Assembly: GCA_949775045.1 (NCBI GenBank)
Contig: OX459108.1
Span: forward strand, 12,292,711-12,356,710
Direction of reading: 5' to 3'
DNA from: Metridium senile
Taxonomy: Eukaryota; Cnidaria; Anthozoa; Actiniaria; Metridiidae
Length of the DNA stretch: 64,000 nucleotides
Position 1 is the first letter of the stretch; each line of letters begins with the position of its first letter. A program made the position numbers and the translations under genes. The notes beneath the pieces were generated by a model. That model was not told where the DNA came from. It saw only the letters and a list, made by a program, of their open reading frames with translations, and did not search any database. Shown here piece by piece: positions 39,401 to 50,500 of the stretch.

Positions 39401-40132
39401 TCGAAGTAACCAGAGTTGAAACTGAATTAGCTAATGAAAGAGAATAAGTTATTCACTTGAGAAACATCCAAGAACAATGAAAAGTCTTAAAATAATCAGT
39501 ACTTATTAGCGTTTAAAGAGAAAAGAAGATATTTTCCGAGGAAAAGAAGAAAAGCAATGAAGGAAGGAAGGAGTTCAAGAAAGGAAGGAACGAAGTAATA
39601 TCAATTCTAAGTTCATCGCAGTTTCTGTTCAAACGTTTACCGAATTGAACTCGACCGCTAAATTCACGCTATTACAATATTTTTCCCACGTAAAAGAAAA
39701 GGAAGCCAAGAAACGAATCAAGGAAGGAAAAACAAGAAAGATATCAATCGAAACTTGTTCAAAGTCTTGCAAAGTTTTACGTCTGGAATCTAGCTTCCTA
39801 ACAATCAAGTCATGCCAAGTCAAGAACACACTGGAAAAACATACCTTCTTCAAGTTGGCACACAAAATGGAAATCACTGGGTAATCTGAAGTGGCTGTTC
39901 AAAAAGTTGGCAATTGTTCTTTACTTTGGCAAGAAATTACTTCTTATACTCTAGGACAAGTAGTAAATCTCGGCAAATCTTGGTTCAAGCAAACGGAAAT
40001 AAAAACTGTGCTATCATTAATTGTAGATTTAGAGAAATTTTAGCCTGACTTATTTTACATTGGTTCAAGCAACAAGCAAACGCAAAAAATAACTTTATTT
40101 AAAGGGATTATTTTAGCCTGACTGATTTTACG
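36472..40132. other. Intergenic, AT-rich, no gene seen
   Basis: No supported coding exon. Two copies of a roughly 160-bp segment lie at 38490-38655 and 38722-38885 (shared AATAACAGTTTGTCGTACTA and CTTCGCTCGCT). There is a GCGCGCGCGC run near 37692. Short frames here are isolated and unlike any family I recognise. The right end should hold the GPCR promoter. Confidence 0.5.
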
Positions 40133-43100
40133 ATGGTCGGTGTGAGCCTTTTAATGGAAGTAAATCAGAGTAGCACTTCTGCAACTGAGCAAAACGACGA
40201 TGTTGGTGTTGTCACGTTCATAATAATCTCCAGTGTTGGGATAATAGGCTGCTTTATCGCAGTTCTCGTTCTAGGAAAGGAATTCTTTTCAGGAAGAACT
40301 TCAACACTTGTAATAGTTGCGGCACTAACTTGGGTAGACTTTCACGGAGTTTTGACAACAAGTTCTATAGTTTTTCATGGTCTTATTGTGAAAAATGGAT
40401 GGATTGGAAAATTCCCACAGTGTCAAATTCAGGTAAGTCTAAAAAGCGCGCGCCAACGCTGCCGGCTTTTGCCGAGGAAGAAAAGTGAGTGCGGACAGCA
40501 CGTTTCGCAAGCGCAAACAAAATTAGCGGAGAAATTATTTATACAAATATACTGCATGGCATCTTATCATTATTGTGAATAATAAGTTCACTATTTGATG
40601 TTAACTGGTGGCCAATAAATCTATTTCTAGTGGTTTCATCAGCTTGTAGCTTCCATATGTCGGTCAAATCTGTTCACTCGAGAAATTTTGCTCGCGATAT
40701 AAGCAATAATTTTTAATTTAAATGGAAATTACTAGCGAAAAAACTAGTATAGGCTGCGTTGGTGTTTGATATAAACGATAGGTAATATAATGAAATTTAG
40801 TCTGACTTAGTCTAACTCTTTTACTCCGACGAAGGGCTAAAGTTTTAAACGTCAGTAAAGTTACAGTGCGGATCAAAAAACCGTGGGCACCCAGGAATAT
40901 TTTAGAAATCGTTTATTGTTCGTTGAACAACTCAGAAACAACTATATCACCGCTAGACGTTTGACTGATGTGTAGTATGGTAGGTTTTTTTCTAGTTAGA
41001 GTTGTTTGTGAGTTTTTTAACGAACGATAAACGATTTCTAAAATATTTCTGGTTGCTCACTGTTCAGTTTTGATTCGCACTGTAAGACCCCGTTTACACG
41101 GATCCGGATACTTTTTAAACCGCATACTTTTTGATGCGAATCGGCCTATCGTCCACACGAATCCATTGAATCCGGTCACCGAAACCGCATACTTTTACTT
41201 GAATCCTCCGGATACGCGGATTCGTGTGGACGCAAATATTTCTATGCGGTTTCAGCCGGATCGGATTCGTGTAGACGAGGCCTAAATTTATCTCAGCTTT
41301 GCCGTCACAACTGCACGTAAATATGATCGAAATTTATCACAACTCGCTGCGATTTTCTGTCGCCTAGCTATAAATTTCGAGCATATTCGGCAACAAATTG
41401 AAGCTGCGATAAAATAATTTTTACTGAAAAAAGTTAATATTGTGGGTATATTTGTATAGAAAAAATTCGGCGATGCGATAAACAAACAAAAACGACGAGC
41501 TTTCTTGAAAAACATACTGAGGCGCCTTAAATTGATTACGAATATCCGACGGCTTCCTTATCTATACAACATTTTTCATGCGCTATGGTATTGAAAAACA
41601 CCTGTGTATCTGAGGATTATGGGATAGGATTCATCAAATTGAAATATTTTTGAGAAATTTGTATTACCAGACCGATAATGTATTTCGGTCTACGAATGTA
41701 CTATTTAAGCTTGGTTCACACAAGCGACATAAGCATAAGCATAAGCAACATACACGGACTAGCCGGTAAAGCATTTCTCGACTAGGTGTGAGGAAAGACA
41801 AGTGCAGCTAATGAGCAAAGTCCAACTGAGTCTGCGTATGTTGCAGTTATGCTTATGTCGCTAGTGTGACCATATTAACTATTTTATTAACTATTTTCAC
41901 TACCGGAAATAAAGCGTGAAATTTACATAACAATGAGTATCCCACAATATCCCCCGCTTTGTTCACTCTCGTCCAAACCACGGAAAGAGCACTTCGAGAC
42001 TACCCACCCACCCAGCCCCCGACATGACGTGGCAAACTACGGTACACATGGATATACCGCTATGCAATACCGTGGACAGCGAGCCTTTTCCGTCCTTCCC
42101 ATATCTCATTGTGTATTCATGTGTATTGTAGGAAGTGAAATATACTACTATGGTGTGAAATGGGGTGAAAAAGGCTTCAACATTTCCATTCAACAAAATC
42201 TGAAGCAAATGTTGAAGCCGTTTGCCCGGGCCTCTAGTATTTCATGAATTCAACCTTTTTTAAAACAGCTACTTACCTTCTTGTTTACTTTTAGGCATTC
42301 TATACTTGTGCGTCGTGTATTTGCTCCGGTTCCATCGTCACCTTCATGGCCGTAGACCGCACAGTTTCCCTCTACAAACCGTTCTTCTACAAAACAGCAG
42401 CCTCGCCAAAACTAGCTCGCGTTATCTGCATTTCAATATTGACATTTTGCTCCCTCGTCTCTTCTCTCCCGTTCATGGGTGTCGGAAACTACGCGCTCAG
42501 TAGCAGCGGCTCTTACTATTGCAGGTTTGATTGGGACTCCAAACGACCTAATGATAAGATGTTCATTTTGATACTTGGAATTATCGCACTGTTGGTGATC
42601 TTAGCTATGCTCTTGTCCAATATAATAGTTTTCTGGCTAGTTTGGAAGCTGAGGCGTAAAGTTTGTACGATAATACCTTCGGAGATGAATAGAAGTTCAC
42701 AGAGAAAGTGCGTTGCGGCGAAGAAGGAGCAGCAAATGGCCGAGTTTGTAGCGTCAGTGTCGTTGATATTTCTGCTGACTTGGCTTCCAGTCACGGTAAG
42801 GATGAATGGTAGAAAAAGCATAATTTGCAGAACTATTGTCTACTTTCACTATAACCATAATGCCTTCTGATTTTAGGAGGTAGCTATTGTAATTCAATTG
42901 CAAATTTGAATTACGATAGCTACGTACCTACCTTCTCTTTTACTCCGACGAAGGGCTAATAAAGCTCGTAACGTCAGTAAAGTTAAGTCAACATTTTTTA
43001 CGGTGTTACAACTTTCATTATATCACCTATCGTTTATGTCAAACACCGACATATAGCCTATACTAGTCTACTCGCTAGTTTCCATTTTATTTACATATAG

Positions 43101-43606
43101 CCGCTACGCTGGCTAATTTACATACCAAAAACATAAGGCATTATGGGTATATGAAAGTAGAGAATTATTTGAAAATCTTTGACAGCTCGCGACAAAGCTT
43201 TTCGTCTTCAACAAGTCGCACAAATTCAATCTGGTTTGAATTCGTATGTATACAGTCCACTAACCAACTCGCTGTTCTCTGTTTCCAGGTTCGTTTCTTT
43301 TGTAACTACTTTGAGGTTCTACCAAGTAAAAACGCAGACATCATCTCCACTAAACTAGCAGTCAGCGGCTTCGTCGCCAACCCTTTCACCTACGTCATAT
43401 TCAGAAACATTTTCAAAAGAACTTTAAGACGAAGAGTTAGTGCTGTTCAAAACAGTTTTAGCTACAAGATCTTCAACAAAACGAAAGTTCAAGGAAAGTC
43501 TGAAATCGCGTCGACAGCTCAGGGCTTGGGGGTTACAGATATTATGGATCGAAGATTCATTAATCGTAAGACTGACATTGCGTTAGAATCTGTTGTAGAA
43601 CATTGA
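40133..43606 (+). CDS. Class A GPCR, prostanoid-receptor-like
   Basis: Three exons, 40133-40432, 42295-42795 and 43289-43606, give 372 aa with phase-0 junctions. Seven hydrophobic segments are visible. Key points: PQCQIQAFYTC at the start of TM3 and SYYCRFDW in extracellular loop 2 supply the usual disulfide pair; the DRY-position motif is MAVDRTVSLYKPFFY; TM6 is FLLTWLPVTV; TM7 ends ANPFTYVIFR, an NPxxY motif. RPFF-like KPFFY after the VDR and PFMGVGNYALSSSGSYYC resemble prostaglandin receptors, but those normally have DPWxY in TM7. The ligand is unknown. An alternative start is the Met at 40154. It probably signals through G proteins at the plasma membrane (family knowledge). The introns carry several MITEs. 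Confidence 0.85.
40775..40866 (+). mobile_element. Truncated Penelope-like repeat with hammerhead-like core
   Basis: GATAGGTAATATAATGAAAT, then at 40818-40860 TTTTACT-CCGACGA-AGGGCTAAAG-TTTTAAACGTC-AGTAAAG (segments). Only the left arm and one core remain. It lies in the first GPCR intron. Confidence 0.68.
41090..41283. mobile_element. MITE with ACCCCGTTTACACGGATCCG ends
   Basis: Left end CCCCGTTTACACGGATCCGG is the rough complement of GGATTCGTGTAGACGAGGCC at right. Repeated CCGCATACTTTT and CGGATTCGTGTGGACG blocks lie inside. Confidence 0.75.
41709..41877. mobile_element. MITE, family F, copy 2
   Basis: Ends TTGGTTCACACAAGCGACAT and ATGTCGCTAGTGTGACCATA; AAGCATAAGCA arms pair with TGCTTATG. 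Confidence 0.75.
42934..43085 (+). mobile_element. Penelope-like repeat with hammerhead-like core
   Basis: Core at about 42938-42981: TTTTACT-CCGACGA-AGGGCTAATAAAGCTC-GTAACGTC-AGTAAAG (segments). It continues into the family tail GGTGTTACAACTTTCATTAT and CAAACACCGACATA. It lies in the second GPCR intron. Confidence 0.7.
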
Positions 43607-45530
43607 TGCCGTTTCTCGTGTTTTCCTGGTTGCAGTAACCCCAGTCTTCCCCTGATTAGCCTCATCACGCAACGCGCTCCCTCCGTGTGTGACAAGGGAA
43701 AGTTGCGTGACGAGGCTAAACACGGCTGCGGGAGAGCCTACAATAACCCATCATTAGGTTTTATTACTCAGGCTACCCCGCAGGTTTACCTTTACTATTA
43801 GTCTATCGTACGCGTTGTGTCGAGATGACACATGACGTAATGCCACATGTAAACCACCTATCAATTACTACTCTATGACGTAGCCTGAGTAAACGCACTA
43901 AGTGCGTCTAGTTAAACAATATATTATTATTCGTCAAAGGCACAGTGAATACCGGTGAATAATAACTGAGACAGAATCAAGGTTATTATTCACCGATATT
44001 CACTGAACCTGGATAATTGTTTTAGTATAAACATACATAAGTGATTTTTTTTAAAAGTATATAAATAGCGTTAACCAGTCTTTTTTGAAAAAAAAAAAGG
44101 TTCATTTCTTAAGTACACGAAACGCTGTAGTTGATTATCGATAGACTGCGAGCAGTCCCTACTTTCCCCCCCGGATTCAGAAAAGTTTAACTTTGATAAA
44201 ATGCTCGTTTTTCTCGTTTTTCTCGGAATCCGAAGGGAAAAGAAGGGACTGTTCACAGTCTAATTATCGAGAAATAGTGTGAATTTTTTGACCAATCACC
44301 GCACGCGATTTTCTATAATCAATTGTGTATTTAGACTTATACGATTTAAAACAGGATTAGCACTAACCCAGATTGAACTTTGTTTTATCAAGAGTGGATC
44401 CAGGATTAGCTGTAACCCAGGATTAACTCCATATGTTTTAAAATTAATCCAGAACCCTGAATGTAATCAAAGGTAATTTTTACTAGTCGTCCTAACTGGG
44501 AATGAAATCAACTTACATTGGTTCAGATGCAAAAATATTTGTGGACTAATGAATATCGCTGACACAGAACAGAAGAAACCAAAGATTGCTTTAAGTACTT
44601 TTATATGAAACTATTGAATATGATTTTATAATTTACAATGACAATATATTTAAAGTAAATCTAGTTATTAAAACTGATTTGTATACTTAAGAATAAAATA
44701 TGTTTACAGTGCGACTACTCGAACCAAGGCCACCCAAACAAATTTTTCATAAATTCAGGGTTCGTACAGAATCCTCAGAGAAAATTTCCAAAACTTTTCC
44801 AAAACCTATTACTCAAAATTCCAAAACCACACAAGCGAAAAGTGCCAACGGGCATTGATTGCGGCTGGCAAAAAAATCATCAGCCGTTTTTTAATTACAA
44901 CGAAAACAGTTCTTTGCAAGGTAGGAGCTGTGCAACCGACAAAAATTTCATAACTTCTTCATAGCCCAGCAGGTGAAAAAGGAATTTTCAAAAATTTTCC
45001 AGGTCCTGGAAAAATGCATTTCCAAAACTTTCCAAGACTTTCCAAAACCCGTACGAACCCTGTAAATTATTCAATCCCTTTCCAGAATAATTCAATGTTT
45101 ATATGAACAATGTTTATATTGATGCACACAAATAAGACTTAAAGAGTAAAGCTATCCTATTCACATGACAGTGCAAGGGAGCACTGAACCTGTTGTTGTG
45201 GTTTGCATATATATTCGATCTTTTGACAGTTTTAAATTACATTGTCAACGGCTTTTGGTAAATTAATGGGACTATCCGCTAGCAAGTGAAAAATGCAGGC
45301 ACGCCTGCCTCTGCGAGCAAGAACTCTCGGGGCGACACTCGTGCATTGCTTGTCCCTGCAGGACTCGCTCAGCAATGATATTTGAGTCCGCATTTCTACT
45401 GGTCAGTTGATTGACGGAAATATTTAAAAAACTGAATATATTCAAACCACAAACAACAGTCTGCCGTGCTCCCTTGGACAGTGATATGCTAACCATTTAT
45501 AAAAAGTAGACTCCAAATTCTAGCAACAGC
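43607..45530. other. GPCR-PEX16 intergenic region with MITEs
   Basis: No gene seen. It holds a short palindrome at about 43640-43735 (CCTCATCACGCAAC / complement), a foldback at 43917-44020 (ATTATTCACCG arms), a foldback at 44754-45065 and unassigned AT-rich sequence. Confidence 0.6.
44754..45065. mobile_element. MITE with CAGGGTTCGTACAG ends
   Basis: CAGGGTTCGTACAGAATCC at left, CCCGTACGAACCCTG at right; interior rich in TTTCCAAAAC. The 59509-59800 element has similar ends. Confidence 0.78.
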
Positions 45531-45960
45531 AAATATTAGTAAAGTAACTCCCAATCCCTCTCAACATCTTTCCCACAGGAAGCCCATCCTATCTACATGA
45601 CAGTGTTATGTTAACCAGTTATAAAAGGTAGTTTCTAGTAATTACAGCAGCATTAGCAAAATGGTAGGAGAAAAAAACACTCAATCCCTCTCAACATCTT
45701 TCCCACAGGAAGCCCATCCTATCTACATGACAGTGATATGTTAACCAGTTATAAAAGGTAGCTTCCAGTACTGGCAGTGGCAAAATGATAGTAAAAGTAC
45801 CTCCCAATCCCTCTCAACATCTTTCCCACAGGAAGCCCATCCTATCTACAAGACAGTGATATGTTATGGCAGTGGCAAAATGATAGTAAAAGTACCTCCC
45901 CAATCCCTCTCAATATCTTTCCCACAGGAAGCCCATCCTATCCGCATGATATTAATTATG
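45480..45960. repeat. Tandem copies of the PEX16 3' end
   Basis: Four units of about 95-130 bp share CCCAATCCCTCTCAACATCT, TTTCCCACAGGAAGCCCATC and GATATGTTAACCAGTTATAA. The last motif is the complement of the final PEX16 codons (YNWST-stop) at 45956-45975. The PEX16 coding end is therefore the rightmost unit of the array. Confidence 0.82.
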
Positions 45961-47071
45961 TTGACCAGTTATAAAAGTATATTTTCTGCCAAGTTGGCAA
46001 ATATTCCAGTAAAGGTACCAGCAACAGAGAAATACCAGGAATAGTATCGCTTAAGTATCTCAACATTCCAATAACTTTCACTTTAGAGTAGTGGTCATAA
46101 AACGGTGACCTTAACAGGTAGAACAACAAAAGAATGGATCTTCTTGAGACTTCTGCTTGCTCAACTGAGTTCAGTTCCTTTGAATCTCCTAACAAAACCA
46201 ATGACGACACATCAGCTGTGCAAGAGAACACCCATGGTTTCCAGGAATTTTGCCCAAACAGAAACATACTCGCAAGGTGGATTAGAGGACGAGAGATGTT
46301 TAAGCTTTCCCCTAGAAGTTGCTTCTTGGTGAGCTCGGTGGGAACTTTGGGGTCTCTATTGGCACTAGGTTGTTCTTGCTGTTGCTTTGGTAACGTCCAG
46401 GTACGGAAGCCATCTTCAGGAATAGCTGTTAATGTTCGTACGTGACGCTTTGTTCTGGAGCCATGCCATATAACTTTCTTTGTGAGGTTGCTGGCTTCGT
46501 TAGAGCCTGGATCCGAGTCATCAGGGTTTTCTTTTTTTAAAAGTGTAGACCGATCCAAAGGTGGAATCAGGGGAGAGCACTGTATACCAGACTTGTAGTA
46601 GAACAATAGCAAAAACCTTAGAGTTGCCTTGAAGATCTGGATGATTATGACAATAAGCCATTTTCCTGCCTCCCCCAGGAGTTTCTCTGCACCAAGCTCA
46701 ATGAAGACTTCAAGATATTCAACAACAGTGAGCAGTACAACTAACTGGCCGCCATTTTTGACACTGTTACAAATAGAAATGCCTTTCCCTTGCCTGAAGA
46801 CGCCGTCATGCATTAGAGTTAGCAGCTGAGAAGCGGAATAAATGAGCTCTGCGAAGGCCTCGGATGTTCCAAAACGTCCTGGCAACAGGTACGACAAAAG
46901 TCTCAAAGAAGACTCCATCTTCGAGGCGAATTCTGGGTTTTTCAGCATCTGCTCTCTGTATGTGGTTTCTATGAACTCCCATTTGGCGATACATTGCCTT
47001 ATTGCTTGTTTAGAGATGGTAGAAAGGTTGTTTAACCAAGAGTTTTCGCTTTCACTACTTTCGGCGGCCAT
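45956..47071 (-). CDS. PEX16: Peroxisomal membrane protein PEX16
   Basis: A single uninterrupted 371-aa frame. It matches PEX16 along its length: NPEFASKMESSLRLLSYLLP and GRFGTSEAFAELIYSASQLL near the N terminus, LLTVVEYLEVFIELGAEKLL, a membrane-associated IVIIIQIFKATLRFLLLFYY segment, then SWKPWVFSCTADVSSLVLL, RRSILLLFYLLRSPFYDHYS and a terminal YLPTWQKIYFYNWST. PEX16 is an integral peroxisomal/ER membrane protein that helps recruit PEX3 and membrane proteins during peroxisome formation (family knowledge). It is slightly longer than the human protein. The lack of introns stands out, since the human gene has many and the neighbours here are split. The start is chosen at MAAESSESENSW, the only in-frame Met before homology begins. 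Confidence 0.95.
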   Translation of the reverse strand: MAAESSESENSWLNNLSTISKQAIRQCIAKWEFIETTYREQMLKNPEFASKMESSLRLLSYLLPGRFGTSEAFAELIYSASQLLTLMHDGVFRQGKGISICNSVKNGGQLVVLLTVVEYLEVFIELGAEKLLGEAGKWLIVIIIQIFKATLRFLLLFYYKSGIQCSPLIPPLDRSTLLKKENPDDSDPGSNEASNLTKKVIWHGSRTKRHVRTLTAIPEDGFRTWTLPKQQQEQPSANRDPKVPTELTKKQLLGESLNISRPLIHLASMFLFGQNSWKPWVFSCTADVSSLVLLGDSKELNSVEQAEVSRRSILLLFYLLRSPFYDHYSKVKVIGMLRYLSDTIPGISLLLVPLLEYLPTWQKIYFYNWST

Positions 47072-47460
47072 TTTGTAAACTTTGTTTTACAAATGATCAC
47101 GTGATTGTGAGTATCAGGATCCCTGTGGTATCCAAATATAGTTTTTCGGGGTCGTTTTGGTTCACAAATTTATCAGTAAATATTGACAGAATCAAAAACA
47201 AACATAATCTAATTGTTTTTGATATTCAAGATAAATTTACAAAGGAATTTTCTACTACGGTTAAAAAAGAATCTCAAATTTGTTGTGTTTATGTAACGCG
47301 TAGAGCATTGTGGGTCAAAGCGTGACACAGCACAACAGAGTTTGACCTTCGCTTGCAGTGTATCACTGGAAAACTAACTGCCTTGTTTTTGACTGTGTTT
47401 TTTGGACAGCTAAATCTGCATGTATTACAACTCTTCGGGGCCTCTAGTCTCTATGCTAAA
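47072..47460. promoter_or_regulatory. PEX16-AMD1 bidirectional promoter region with E-box
   Basis: The start codons face away from each other over 389 bp. A palindromic E-box CACGTG at 47098-47103, within ATCACGTGAT, lies close to the PEX16 start; such sites bind bHLH-ZIP factors (MYC/MAX, USF, MITF/TFE families). Factor identity is not shown by the sequence. Confidence 0.5.
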
Positions 47461-47500
47461 ATGTCTGGAGTTGAGTTTTTTGAAGGCCCGGAAAAGCTGA
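47420..47500 (+). CDS. Candidate overlapping uORF of AMD1
   Basis: ATG at 47420 opens a 26-codon frame (starts MYYNSSGPLVSML) that overlaps the AMD1 start at 47461 in a different frame and stops at 47498-47500. If the transcript starts upstream, it would reduce AMD1 initiation. Vertebrate AMD1 mRNA has a different, six-codon regulatory uORF. Expression is not shown. Confidence 0.4.
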   Translation: MYYNSSGPLVSMLKCLELSFLKARKS

Positions 47501-50500
47501 TGGAACTTTGGTGGGGGAGCAAGCCAACTTCGTCTGAAAAATCTGGAGATTTGAGGACAGTTTCTCGGTAAGAAAACTTCACAAATTCCTTTCTTAAAAG
47601 GCCCCGTTTCTTTTCGTTTTAACAGCTTAATGAAGTAGCTGCTTATGCCTTGTAAAATATCATGCCATTCTCACTAGATGTTTACAAATTGATCAAGCAA
47701 AAAGTCGTTTTTGGAACTATAAATATCACTTGGACAGTCTGCAAAATTTGTGCTAAAAAGTGTATTTGCGATTTTTTAAATACTGTTTCTTTGTTATTTG
47801 ATGTTTTGTTGTTGATATAACCCCTTAGTTGTCCGGTTGAATCCCTATCATACGCTAGCAAGAGCCTTTGAGGGCACTTTTTCGATTGCATGAATTATTT
47901 TCGAGATATGCTTCAATGCAACCTTCCAGGCGGAATCGCATTATGTAATCAACGTGTTCAAGTTCATTAAACAATTTCTTAGAATTAACATGGTTATCAA
48001 TGGTTTAAAGTATTAAGTTCTTTTTGCAGTGAAAATATGAAAATATTAACGTTTTTTATTCTAATTGGGAAACTAGTTTAACTCTTTGCCTACGGAGACT
48101 ATTATTGGATTTTTGACTGTTTTTAATGCGAAAAGTAAAAAAATCGATTTCAATTCCAAATAAGGTGTTGTCAGAGAAACTGTTGCTGTTTCGAATTACC
48201 GATGGCTCAAGGGTTCTAGGAACGCCTTGCGGATTTTAGCTCGTCAGATTCCGAGTGAACACTTCGACTCTGAATTGAGCTAAAATCCAGTTTCTAAGTG
48301 CTTTTTTCAGTCATTTGCTACTACAAGAGCCCCTAGTCATGCATCATTAAGTTTTTCTAGGTGGTGGAGACGCTCTTTTGGACGAATTCGAAGGTGGAAG
48401 ACGATTTTACAAAGAAAATAGCGCCAGCAGCTATGTCTATTGACAATGGCGTCGTTGGAGTAAAATCGCTTTCCTGGTCGTCTTGTAGTAGATACCAGAA
48501 CCAACCAAGGCGATTTTGGTGATTTTCGTCTTATAAAGATGGCAATCGGTGCAATTTTTGTCCGGTTGGAGCGGGTGACTGGGCACTTATAAAAAATCTA
48601 TAAAGAATTGTGGTCTGGGCCATGTGCTGTCGAACATTTGCATAATTACCCACAATGCTTTTCGTTATTAAATGGAGAAACGCGTTTTGGCGTTAGTAGG
48701 CTAAAAGAAACGGCTGTTGTGCGGCTCGTGGAAGATGTTAGATCATAAAAAATTAAGAAATCAAAAGAGCTGGGGCTAATGTGTTCTGTGAATGCCGAAT
48801 TTTGCTTTTTAAATGATATTATTGGTATAAAAATCAGAGGTGAAAACTGACGTTTATCGAGGTTGTTCTATGGCGCAAAAACGCACATTTTAACGTTCAC
48901 CTTAACACAAAGGACTCTGTAGCTTATAAATACGGATCTCAGTCGATCAATTTAAGTGTCTGATGTTGTGGAACTTACAAGGCAACACAGTTAACTATAT
49001 ATTAGAGCCATGACTTTCAAAGCGAGAAAGCTACAATTTTTGAAGTCACCAGTCCTGAGGGACTGGTTTTTAAAGGCGCAGTAGGGAAAGAGTTAACCAG
49101 ATTTTGAATGTTTATATAATGCTTACATTTTATAACAGTAGTTTTTGATTTACGTAATAGGTTTTAGAATAAATATTTTTTGTTGATATTACAAATATTA
49201 GAGTTTTTTTAATTTTTACAAAAATGCTTTTTTTTGTTGGAAATTTATCTGTATCCAATGATTTAAGATTACATAGGAAAATTAACCACAATTTAAATTA
49301 ATCAGTAAACAATTAATTGATTTTTTCAACACATGAATTTAATTTATTAACTAAACCAAGCTGAAAATTATAATGGTTGTTTAGCTTATGTGGATATGAG
49401 AAAAGTAGAATGTATTCATTTGTCACATGAATGTCAAAGGTGTTTCATATGCTACTGCAAAGGCTTGCTTTAGTTAATAAGTCAAATAATTTCTATAATG
49501 AAGAAACCTTCTATTGTGAAATCTCTGTACAAAAATGTCCTTTATGAACTAATTATTAATCAATTATTAATTATATTCATATGCATTGTGTTTGTGGTAG
49601 TAAACCAGTACACATTGTGGTAATTTAACAAGTTTGCGTCTTGTGGATCCCCAACAATTTAGATGATTCAATGACACCAACCATGGTAAATAAGAGGACA
49701 TACCACAAAAAACTATCATAAATTTGTTTTTTACCACATTAAATATATTTTTACTGCAACGATGGTATGTGCTCTTATTTACCATGGCTCTCGACTAATC
49801 AGAAAGCGAGAAAATTATCAAATGTGGTAAAAATAATAATATGCAAAATGTAAACCACACATAATGTTACTTATTTTATCAACAGAGAAAAATGGGAGAA
49901 GATCCTAGAGTTAGTGAACTGTCAAATTATCAGTGAAAAAAGAAATGAGGACATGATTGCTTACCTACTCAGGTATTTATGATTTACTAATATTCCCCTT
50001 CAGAGTTCCCTGCACCATCTTGAAAGGTAGCCGGGCCTTTGCATCAAAGTGGTACAAGCGTTAAGCTTGCAATGATAGAGACTTTTTAGCACCTTGCGGG
50101 ACAAATTATTATTCACATGTCTCTATCATTGCAAGCTAAACGTTTGTCTTGCTTTAAATAATGCAAAGGCCCGGCTATACCTTACAAGATGGTGCAGGGA
50201 ACTGTGAAGGAAACTATTATTTGAAAGTACAATGACTTAATAAAACAAAAGCACCATCGTCATTATTTTCTACCATCATCATCATCACCATCACCATTTT
50301 CATTATCTTCATTATTTTCTACCATCATCATCATCACCATCACCATTTTCATTATCTTCATTATTTTCTACTATCATCATCATCACCATCACCATTTTCA
50401 TTATCATCATTATTTTCTACTATCATCATCATCACCATCACCATTTTCATTATCTTCATTATTTTCTACTATCATCATCACCATAACCATTTTCATTATC

